From an uncultured Clostridium sp. (GTDB lineage: Bacteria; Bacillota; Clostridia; Oscillospirales; Acutalibacteraceae): 6,121 nucleotides of DNA. A program made the position numbers and the translations under genes. Each line of letters starts with the position of its first letter. Position 1 is the first letter of the stretch. A model generated the notes under the pieces. That model had not been told where the DNA came from. It was given only the letters and a program-made list of their open reading frames with translations, and did not search any database. This document shows positions 1-4,356 of the stretch, in pieces. The stretch is taken from NCBI GenBank assembly GCA_934717555.1, contig CAKUYY010000076.1:1-6121 (forward strand). The letters are read 5' to 3'.

Positions 1-159
1 GTCGTAATCCGCGATGGTGAGGGGAATACGTTCTCCTTGTTCATTCACCCGTAAAATAATGAACTGCCCCGCTTTGGCTTTACGGGCAATGAAAGGAGCC
101 TCAACCACCATTTTTGTCATAGAGGGATTGAGCGCTTTCTTTTCCACGATACGAAACAT
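1..159 (-). CDS. Ferredoxin-NADP reductase alpha (NfnA)-like FAD/NAD(P)-binding subunit, 3' end outside window
   Basis: Reading down from the ATG at 159 gives 53 uninterrupted codons to the window edge, starting MFRIVEKKALNPSMTKMVVE. This resembles the N-terminal beta-barrel of the 'sulfide/dihydroorotate dehydrogenase-like FAD/NAD-binding' family (NfnA, SudB, PyrK relatives). Residues around 33-37 (KAGQF) and the RIPLT segment near 46-50 sit where this family has its FAD-contacting R-x-P-L-(S/T) motif. Family members carry FAD, NAD(P) and usually a 2Fe-2S cluster. They pair with a GltA-like large subunit (NfnB), normally the next gene downstream, which is not visible here. The start is supported by GAAGGAG at 174-168, eight bases upstream. 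The gene has its own promoter (245-273) and appears unrelated to thiamine. Only about one fifth of the protein is present, so which family member it is remains open. Confidence 0.8.
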   Translation of the reverse strand, partial: MFRIVEKKALNPSMTKMVVEAPFIARKAKAGQFIILRVNEQGERIPLTIADYD

Positions 160-201
160 ACCTGACACTCCTTCTATATTATCAAAAACCACAGATAAGA
201 A

Positions 202-219
202 CTTTTTTCAAGAAAAAAG
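202..219 (-). repeat. Small A/T-rich hairpin in the NfnA-like leader
   Basis: CTTTTTT (202-208) and AAAAAAG (213-219) form a perfect 7-bp inverted repeat around a 4-base loop, about midway between the predicted start of transcription and the ATG at 159. With one G-C pair it is a weak RNA stem, and no dedicated U tract follows. Its role is unknown and it may be chance in an A/T-rich leader. Confidence 0.35.
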
Positions 220-244
220 GATAAGCTCTTTCCGATTCTAACTT

Positions 245-273
245 ATTATATGCGGATTCCCCCTTTTTTTCAA
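245..273 (-). promoter_or_regulatory. Sigma-A-type promoter for the NfnA-like gene
   Basis: On the minus strand TTGAAA (273-268) and a consensus TATAAT (250-245) are separated by exactly 17 bases. The predicted start is near 238, giving a leader of about 79 nt before the ATG at 159. That leader contains a 7-bp A/T-rich hairpin (202-208 with 213-219, loop CAAG) and no recognised riboswitch. Confidence 0.75.
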
Positions 274-388
274 GCATGTTCCAACTGTCCATTATGAAAG
301 TCTTTGGGAAATATCCTGCATTTTATTGGTATAACTGTACAAATTGGCCCAAAGCCGCCGTTCCTTTGCCTACTTTTGGCTTTCAAAC
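274..388. other. Gene-free spacer with nested, mutually exclusive inverted repeats
   Basis: No credible coding frame is present. Three short inverted repeats interleave: TGAAAG/CTTTCA (295-300 with 380-385), CTTTGGG/CCCAAAG (302-308 with 348-354) and AAAGCC/GGCTTT (351-356 with 378-383). The last two share bases 351-354, so they cannot form together. The segment lies between the terminator at 389-442 and the promoter at 245-273. If RNA from the upstream promoter reads through, this would be the middle of a long leader for the NfnA-like gene. It could equally be unselected spacer DNA. Confidence 0.35.
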
Positions 389-442
389 AAAAAAACAAAG
401 ATGCCCTATAACTTACTCCCAGGTTATAGGAACACCTTTGTT
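389..442 (-). terminator. Intrinsic terminator, two-tier stem with U tract
   Basis: AACAAAGGTG (442-433) pairs with CATCTTTGTT (403-394), with an inner CTATAAC/GTTATAG stem, and is followed by seven T residues (395-389) on the minus strand. No clear G/C-rich terminator lies between the tenI stop at 539 and this point. The structure may therefore end both the thi operon transcript and any transcript from the promoter at 481-509. The plus strand has no T tract after it, so it appears to act in one direction. Confidence 0.65.
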
Positions 443-474
443 CCTTGTATTGGACGCTTTTTCATCCAAAATGT
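389..474 (-). ncRNA. Candidate small RNA or attenuated leader of about 86 nt
   Basis: The minus strand has a well-formed promoter (481-509) and a terminator with a seven-T tract (395-389), predicting a transcript from about 474 to 389. Three elements are visible. A 5' hairpin pairs 469-463 with 456-450 (7 bp including one wobble, A-rich loop). An outer terminator stem pairs 442-433 with 403-394 (10 bp, one G-U). Inside it a 7-bp stem pairs 429-423 with 412-406 around a 10-base loop. A competing hairpin, GGAACA/TGTTCC (444-439 with 434-429), uses the whole 5' arm of the outer stem and would form first. That arrangement suits either a free-standing sRNA or a switchable attenuator for the gene starting at 159. 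I do not recognise it as a known RNA family, and no open frame is apparent inside it. Confidence 0.5.
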
Positions 475-480
475 ATTTTT

Positions 481-509
481 ATTATATCATATTTTCCTTG
501 TTTTCACAA
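481..509 (-). promoter_or_regulatory. Strong extended -10 sigma-A promoter for the candidate small RNA
   Basis: On the minus strand TTGTGA (509-504), a 17-base spacer and a consensus TATAAT (486-481) are preceded by TG one base upstream (TGATATAAT), an extended -10 element. The predicted start is an A near 474. The promoter lies only 30 bases beyond the tenI stop codon and points toward the terminator at 389-442, so a short product is expected unless termination is relieved. Confidence 0.65.
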
Positions 510-538
510 CAAAAAACGAAAAAATACTCTCCTTTTTC

Positions 539-1129
539 TTATCTATATTTCCGCAAAAGTTTTTCGGGATTTTGAGCCGTCATCAGGGAGGACATTAAGC
601 ATACACCCGCCGCTCCTGTTTCCGCTATTTCCCCGGCATATTCCGGGATAATTCCCCCAATGGCGTAAACAGGGATAGATATCGACTGCACAATTTCCTT
701 TAAAAATGCCGTCCCCCTTGGGGGAAGTCCTGGCTTGCAATGAGTCGGGTAAATATGCCCAGCGGTTACGGAATGTGCCCCCATCTCCTGGGCCCGGCAC
801 GCTTCCTCCCTAGAATGGACAGATACTTCCACCTGTAATCCCCCGAAATTGCCCTGCTCCTCAAGAAAGCGCTGAAAAGGCAAATGTATCTTAGAAATAC
901 AAAGATCCCGGGCTACCTGTAGGTGAGAATGGACGATCAGTTCCACCTGATAACGGCGGCATCTCTCTAAACACTGGAGGGCCAAACGCCGGTAATCCTC
1001 TTCCCGCAAGTCTTTTTCCCGTAAAAGGACTGCTTTAGGACGTCCTTGGGCAATACGTTCTATTTGGGATAGAAAATCTCCTTGGCAGAGCCGCCGGTTG
1101 GTGACGCATAATATAGAAAGCTCTCTCAT
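539..1129 (-). CDS. tenI: TenI-like thiazole tautomerase (thiamine phosphate synthase superfamily)
   Basis: A 196-residue TIM-barrel protein of the ThiE/TenI superfamily, slightly shorter than typical ThiE. The segment at 123-138 (AGHIYPTHCKPGLPPR) matches the TenI pattern G-H-(V/I)-(F/Y)-x-T-x-C-K-x-G-L. Its histidine (H125) corresponds to the one implicated in Bacillus subtilis TenI catalysis. ThiE normally has GP(I/V)F-x-T-x-T-K there. The ThiE motif IND-R is also absent, with VHSHLQVA at 66-73 in its place, while the shared VSVHSREEA (102-110) and the phosphate-site GGI (158-160) are kept. TenI aromatises the thiazole carboxylate phosphate released by ThiG, which fits its place at the end of the thiazole operon. 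The ATG overlaps the thiH stop by four bases (ATGA), implying coupled translation. Automated annotation may call it ThiE. I favour TenI but cannot exclude residual synthase activity. Confidence 0.8.
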   Translation of the reverse strand: MRELSILCVTNRRLCQGDFLSQIERIAQGRPKAVLLREKDLREEDYRRLALQCLERCRRYQVELIVHSHLQVARDLCISKIHLPFQRFLEEQGNFGGLQVEVSVHSREEACRAQEMGAHSVTAGHIYPTHCKPGLPPRGTAFLKEIVQSISIPVYAIGGIIPEYAGEIAETGAAGVCLMSSLMTAQNPEKLLRKYR

Positions 1130-2280
1130 ACGCGGATATAGTCCGTGTAGACTGGCTGTAACCCTCGGGAAAGGATGGCCTGATGGACTTCCTTGACGCT
1201 TCTAGGATCGGAGATTTCGAACTGCTCGTCTCCCTTTTTCTCTTCCTCATGGCCTCCTACCCCAACTTTTACGCCGGCAGAAATCTTAGTGGCGCACATT
1301 CCAATGACATGGTCCCGGAATCCCGCCCTCTCCCGGGTAGAAATTGTGATGCCGGCAAAGGGAAGAAACAGGCGGTAGGCAAGCATGACCTGTAACAGCT
1401 GCGGCTCATGGACATCGTTGGGATTCTCATCAGTATTGTTGATATAAGGGCGCAGGCGGGGAGGAGAGAAGGAAATCTCCGCATGGGGATATTTCTGCTG
1501 GATCAAATAAGCGTGCAGCCCTGTGGCAAAAGCGTCTTTACGGAAATCATCCAGGCCTAACAAAGCCCCAAACGCTACTCCCCGCATACCGCCTTTTATG
1601 GCCCTTTCCTGGGCGTTAAAACGGTAAGGATAAATCCGTTTATGCCCGCTGAGATGTACCTGCTCATATTTAACGGGATTATAGGTTTCCTGATATACCG
1701 ATACAAAATCTGCCCCGCAGCTATGCAGATAGGCGTATTCCTCCGTATTCAACGGATAAATTTCAATCCCCACTGTGGTAAAATATTTTGCCGCCAATTT
1801 TACCGCTTCTCCAATATATTCCACACTTGACATAGAACGAGATTCCCCGGTAAGCAGCAAAATCTCCTGTAATCCTGTCGCCGCGATGGCCTGGAGCTCC
1901 CTCTCTATTTCTTCTTGATTCAGCTTCGCCCGATGGATCTTGTTCCTGCAATTGAACCCACAGTAAACGCAATGGTTTTCGCAATAATTGGCAATATATA
2001 AAGGGGTAAACATACATATGGAGGTACCAAAATGCTTTCTGGTTTCCTCCTGTGCCTTGTGCGCCATTTCCTCTAAAAAAGGGAATGCAGCCGGAGATAG
2101 CAAGGCGGCGAAATCCTCCAAGGAACGGGATTCTTTGTATAAGGCATGTCTGACATCTTTCGCCGTATAGATAGCGTAATCATACTGCCCCATTTTTTCC
2201 AATACGGCATTCATGATGGAAGGGTCTGTGGGTTCCATATCTTCTAAATATTTCATATGATCTGTTTTGATGGGTAACAT
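1126..2280 (-). CDS. thiH: 2-iminoacetate synthase (tyrosine lyase) ThiH
   Basis: A 384-residue radical SAM enzyme, the usual ThiH length. The cluster motif C-x3-C-x2-C is visible at C100, C104 and C107 (CENHCVYCGF), and the LLTGE loop at 142-146 fits the SAM-amine site. The C-terminal half carries the family block TRERAGFRDHVIGMCATKIS (315-334) followed by SAGVKVGVGGH. ThiH cleaves tyrosine with a 5'-deoxyadenosyl radical to give dehydroglycine (2-iminoacetate) and p-cresol. The iminoacetate supplies the C2-N unit to ThiG. Using ThiH instead of the oxygen-dependent glycine oxidase ThiO points to an anaerobe. The ATG at 2280 is preceded by AGGAG nine bases upstream. It lies 53 bases after thiG, the widest gap in the operon, and that gap holds only a weak TTTTTC/GAAAAA hairpin. 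Confidence 0.95.
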   Translation of the reverse strand: MLPIKTDHMKYLEDMEPTDPSIMNAVLEKMGQYDYAIYTAKDVRHALYKESRSLEDFAALLSPAAFPFLEEMAHKAQEETRKHFGTSICMFTPLYIANYCENHCVYCGFNCRNKIHRAKLNQEEIERELQAIAATGLQEILLLTGESRSMSSVEYIGEAVKLAAKYFTTVGIEIYPLNTEEYAYLHSCGADFVSVYQETYNPVKYEQVHLSGHKRIYPYRFNAQERAIKGGMRGVAFGALLGLDDFRKDAFATGLHAYLIQQKYPHAEISFSPPRLRPYINNTDENPNDVHEPQLLQVMLAYRLFLPFAGITISTRERAGFRDHVIGMCATKISAGVKVGVGGHEEEKKGDEQFEISDPRSVKEVHQAILSRGLQPVYTDYIRV

Positions 2281-2333
2281 GATGCAAGTCTCCTATTCTT
2301 TTTACTTTTTCATCGAAAAACAGATTTATGGAT

Positions 2334-3101
2334 TTAATCCTGTAAAAATCCGGTCAGGGGGCTGCTGGCTTCCGCCCTGCGTTCCAGGACCCTTCCTAGG
2401 CCCGCCAGATAAGCGGCACGGCCGGCCTCAATCGCCAATTTAAAAGCTCTTGCCATAGAAGCCACATCCCGTGCTGTCGCGATGGCCGTGTTGGCCATTA
2501 CGGCATCCACTCCCATCTCCATCGCTTCGCATGCCTGGGAAGGCCGCCCAATTCCCGCATCAACAATGATAGGAAGGTCTATTTCCTCCACCAGCATCTG
2601 AATAAAATCTTTGGTAAGCAGACCTTTGTTGCTCCCAATGGGAGCCCCCAACGGCATGATAGCCGCAGCGCCGGCCTGCGCCAGTGCCCTGGCCGCATTC
2701 AAATCTGGGTACATATAGGGCATAACCACAAATCCCTCTTTGGCCAATATCTCCGTGGCCTTTACCGTCTCGAAATTATCCGGAAGCAAATATTTGGATT
2801 CATGGATAACTTCCACCTTGACAAAGTCCCCGCATCCCAGCTCCCTGGACAGACGGGCGATCCGTACCGCCTCCTGTGCGTTTCTCGCCCCGGAAGTATT
2901 GGGAAGCAGGGTGATCCCCTTAGGCATATAGTCCAGGATATTTTCTTCCCCGCCCACATTTGCCCGGCGAAGAGCCAGCGTCGCCATCTCTACTCCGCCG
3001 TTTTCAATCACCTGTTTTGTCATCTCCAGGGAAAATTTTCCTGATCCCAAAATAAAACGGGACTGAAACTTATGTCCTCCAATTACCAATGTATCATTCA
3101 T
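2334..3101 (-). CDS. thiG: Thiazole synthase ThiG
   Basis: A 255-residue (beta/alpha)8 enzyme matching the normal ThiG length. It builds the thiazole phosphate carboxylate from 1-deoxy-D-xylulose 5-phosphate, ThiS thiocarboxylate and dehydroglycine. Visible family blocks are GSGKF (19-23), LPNTSGA (66-72), FVKVEVI (93-99) with the predicted Schiff-base lysine K95, the phosphate-binding PLGAPIGSNKGL (150-161), DAGIGRPS (181-188) and the C-terminal SSPLTGFL. I chose the ATG at 3101 (MNDTLVIGG) because AAGGAG (3116-3111) sits nine bases upstream. The in-frame ATG at 3131 would overlap the end of thiF and add ten non-conserved residues. The gene starts 16 bases after thiF. ThiG works in complex with ThiS and ThiH in the cytoplasm, and their genes flank it here. 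Confidence 0.95.
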   Translation of the reverse strand: MNDTLVIGGHKFQSRFILGSGKFSLEMTKQVIENGGVEMATLALRRANVGGEENILDYMPKGITLLPNTSGARNAQEAVRIARLSRELGCGDFVKVEVIHESKYLLPDNFETVKATEILAKEGFVVMPYMYPDLNAARALAQAGAAAIMPLGAPIGSNKGLLTKDFIQMLVEEIDLPIIVDAGIGRPSQACEAMEMGVDAVMANTAIATARDVASMARAFKLAIEAGRAAYLAGLGRVLERRAEASSPLTGFLQD

Positions 3102-3117
3102 GTTTTCGATCTCCTTT

Positions 3118-3921
3118 TTATGTATCTGCAATTCCCATCAACAGCCGCAGAACCATATTGGCCTGATGCCCCGCGCAAATTTCCACCCGGGGAGCCATCA
3201 GCCCGTTTCCTATCCGGGCTTCATTGGTAAAATCCCCGCAAAGATATAGGTTCTGCATAACCTTCTTGGTCTGAATCTGATTGGAACTGTCATATCCTGC
3301 CATACCCGATGCCGCTATCACTTTGACACCGGGCAACTGATCTAAAATCGTATTGACCAGCATTGCTTTTTGTTTGGGGTCGTCAAAGGCTTCACATACT
3401 ATATCGCATCCGGCGAATAAGTCCGCCGCGTTTTCTGCGGTCACACGGGCCGTGCTGGGCTCTACTGTAATAAAAGGGTTGATTTCCCCGATCTGCTGAG
3501 CCAGTGCCTCCGCTTTTGGGCGCCCTAGATCTCGGATAAAATAGCTCTGCCGGTTTAAATTGCTGGGCTCCACTTCGTCAAAATCCACGCACACCAACCG
3601 TCCTATCCCGGTTCTCGCCAGCATCACGGCAATGTGGGAACCCAATCCCCCCAATCCCGCAATACCCACTTTAGCCTTTTTTACGCGTTCGTGGACATGA
3701 GGAGTGTGCCGGGCCGCCATCATGCTCTCCAATTCCCTTTCATCCGGCATAGTGCCTTTGGGGATCACGGTTAAGATATCCCCCTCCTTTAGCGGGATAT
3801 CTTTTTCAATCTGGAATCCATTGAGAATACGGATAAACTCCCCTTTTGGAGAAACTGCCGGCACTTCATATGCGGTTTTCCAAGTGCCTTCCCTATCCTT
3901 TCCGTTTACAATAATTCTCAA
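3118..3921 (-). CDS. thiF: ThiS adenylyltransferase ThiF with N-terminal ThiS-like domain
   Basis: A 267-residue protein from a TTG start. Residues 84-267 form the E1-like/MoeB fold: nucleotide loop GLGGLGS (89-95), acidic D113/D115 after the second strand, NLNRQ (121-125) with the ATP-contacting arginine, and D180/D181 (AFDD) in the Mg-ATP region. The paired zinc CxxC motifs of E. coli-type ThiF are absent, as in the short clostridial family, and C228 in LYLCGD is a candidate thiol. Residues 1-57 (starting RIIVNGKDR, ending GDILTVIPKG) resemble a ThiS/ubiquitin fold without a terminal Gly-Gly, and a helical linker follows. ThiF adenylates the ThiS C-terminus before sulfur transfer. The TTG at 3921 follows AGGAGG by eight bases and lies four bases past the thiS stop. 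A longer frame from 4017 would run through thiS out of frame and looks spurious. Confidence 0.92.
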   Translation of the reverse strand: MRIIVNGKDREGTWKTAYEVPAVSPKGEFIRILNGFQIEKDIPLKEGDILTVIPKGTMPDERELESMMAARHTPHVHERVKKAKVGIAGLGGLGSHIAVMLARTGIGRLVCVDFDEVEPSNLNRQSYFIRDLGRPKAEALAQQIGEINPFITVEPSTARVTAENAADLFAGCDIVCEAFDDPKQKAMLVNTILDQLPGVKVIAASGMAGYDSSNQIQTKKVMQNLYLCGDFTNEARIGNGLMAPRVEICAGHQANMVLRLLMGIADT

Positions 3922-3925
3922 GGAT

Positions 3926-4120
3926 TTAACCTCCTCCCACAAACTGTACAATTTCCAATTGATCTTCTTGTTGCAGGAAGACACATTCATACTCCCTTTT
4001 GGGAACAATCTCCCCATTGCGCTCTACCGCTATTTTAGAAATGTCATACTGGTTTTCCTGCAAATATTGTAAAAGCGTTTTTTCCTCCTGTAATGGAACC
4101 TGCGTACCGTTTACCTTCAT
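3926..4120 (-). CDS. thiS: Sulfur carrier protein ThiS
   Basis: A 64-residue ubiquitin-like carrier of standard ThiS length, opening MKVNGTQVPLQEEKTLLQYL and ending DQLEIVQFVGGG. The terminal Gly-Gly is adenylated by ThiF and converted to a thiocarboxylate, which donates sulfur to ThiG. The stretch AVERNGEIVPKREY (35-48) is the conserved ThiS core (A-x-x-x-N-x-x-x-V-P-R/K). I chose the ATG at 4120 because an AAAGGTGGG ribosome site (4136-4128) lies upstream. A GTG at 4132 adds four residues but has no separate ribosome site. ThiS is the first gene of the five-gene operon. About 100 bases separate its ATG from the predicted transcription start, and a terminator-like hairpin fills the first 60 of them. 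Its last codons double as the thiF ribosome site. Confidence 0.95.
   Translation of the reverse strand: MKVNGTQVPLQEEKTLLQYLQENQYDISKIAVERNGEIVPKREYECVFLQQEDQLEIVQFVGGG
3930..3937 (-). promoter_or_regulatory. thiF ribosome binding site inside the thiS Gly-Gly-Gly codons
   Basis: The last three sense codons of thiS (GGA GGA GGT) supply GGAGGAGG, a near-perfect Shine-Dalgarno sequence eight bases before the TTG start of thiF at 3921. The site decides the thiF start and makes thiF initiation dependent on ribosomes finishing thiS. Confidence 0.85.
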
Positions 4121-4158
4121 ATTTTCACCCACCTTTCTGGACTTTTTTCCTTTGAAAC

Positions 4159-4220
4159 AAAAAAATAGGACACAAATAAAGCTACACCCGTGGTGGTGTA
4201 CCCCATTTGTATCCTATTAG
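4159..4220 (-). promoter_or_regulatory. thi operon leader: two-tier hairpin with U tract (candidate attenuator)
   Basis: On the minus strand AATAGGATACAAAT (4218-4205) pairs over all 14 positions, one as U-G, with ATTTGTGTCCTATT (4177-4164). An inner 6-bp stem TACACC/GGTGTA (4200-4195 with 4188-4183) closes a six-base loop. The two stems are separated by an asymmetric internal loop, GGGG opposite GCTTT. A run of seven T (4165-4159) follows, as in an intrinsic terminator. The structure starts within about two bases of the predicted transcript 5' end and finishes some 40 bases before thiS. The CTGAGA and other core blocks of a TPP riboswitch are not visible. I have an unverified recollection of a computationally predicted 'thiS' RNA motif in Bacillota, and this may be an instance. 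Attenuation by a ligand, protein or small RNA is inference. Confidence 0.65.
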
Positions 4221-4225
4221 TTTTT

Positions 4226-4254
4226 AGCATATCACATGTCCTATCGCATGTCAA
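4226..4254 (-). promoter_or_regulatory. Sigma-A promoter of the thiSFGH-tenI operon
   Basis: Consensus TTGACA (4254-4249), a 17-base spacer and TATGCT (4231-4226) on the minus strand predict a start near 4220-4219. This places the leader hairpin directly at the mRNA 5' end. The promoter diverges from that of the ABC transporter, whose -35 begins about 40 bases away. Confidence 0.75.
4231..4252 (-). repeat. Tandem 10-base direct repeat inside the thi promoter
   Basis: GACATGCGAT (4252-4243) and GACATGTGAT (4240-4231) match at nine of ten positions with two bases between them, a 12-base period. They run from within the -35 to the first base of the -10. A protein recognising both copies would block RNA polymerase, but the arrangement could also be coincidence. 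Confidence 0.45.
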
Positions 4255-4292
4255 TCTTTCTTCGCTTTATCCTATTAAATTTTTGGAATACA

Positions 4293-4321
4293 TTGACTTT
4301 AAGTATTGTCTGTATTATTAT
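4293..4321 (+). promoter_or_regulatory. Promoter of the ABC transporter genes
   Basis: TTGACT (4293-4298) and TATTAT (4316-4321) are 17 bases apart, predicting a start near 4328 and a leader of about 29 nt. A better-looking TATAAT at 4323-4328 has no matching -35 at normal spacing, so I prefer the first pair. Confidence 0.6.
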
Positions 4322-4335
4322 ATATAATACTTAAA
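4298..4335. promoter_or_regulatory. Likely repressor operator: perfect 10-bp inverted repeat over the ABC promoter
   Basis: TTTAAGTATT (4298-4307) and AATACTTAAA (4326-4335) are exact inverted copies 18 bases apart. Nested inside is GTATTAT/ATAATAC (4312-4318 with 4324-4330). Together they cover the spacer, the -10 and the predicted start of transcription. Small exporter operons of this type in Bacillota are often controlled by GntR/YtrA-type or similar repressors. No such gene is in this window, so the regulator, if any, is elsewhere or downstream. Confidence 0.55.
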
Positions 4336-4356
4336 TCTCATAGGAGGTATCTTTTT

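Noticed and set aside
14..651. Overlapping plus-strand open frames (14-241, 276-575, 344-598, 445-651)
   Set aside because: They have no ribosome site, show low-complexity Phe/Ser/Lys-rich composition, and run antisense to the NfnA-like start, the candidate RNA and the tenI end. None resembles a known protein.
2281..2333. Internal terminator or promoter between thiG and thiH
   Set aside because: Only a weak A/T hairpin (TTTTTC/GAAAAA) is present, without a proper stem or -35/-10 pair. The gap is best read as an ordinary intra-operon spacer.
3922..4017. Longer thiF start at 4017, adding 32 residues
   Set aside because: The extension runs out of frame through thiS, has no homology-like content, and lacks a ribosome site. 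The TTG at 3921 follows a strong AGGAGG.
4164..4226. Leader hairpin read as a plus-strand terminator
   Set aside because: A short TTTTT does follow at 4221-4225 on the plus strand. But no plus-strand gene lies upstream to terminate, whereas the longer T tract and adjacent promoter fit the minus strand.
4121..4260. TPP riboswitch ahead of thiS
   Set aside because: GGGG and CACC stretches look superficially suitable. However, the CUGAGA block and the second conserved arm are absent, and the transcribed leader (about 100 nt) is filled by a long terminator-like hairpin.
4306..4356. ABC ATPase start at 4306
   Set aside because: This codon lies inside the promoter and inverted repeat, upstream of the predicted transcription start. 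AGGAGG at 4342-4347 clearly serves the ATG at 4357.
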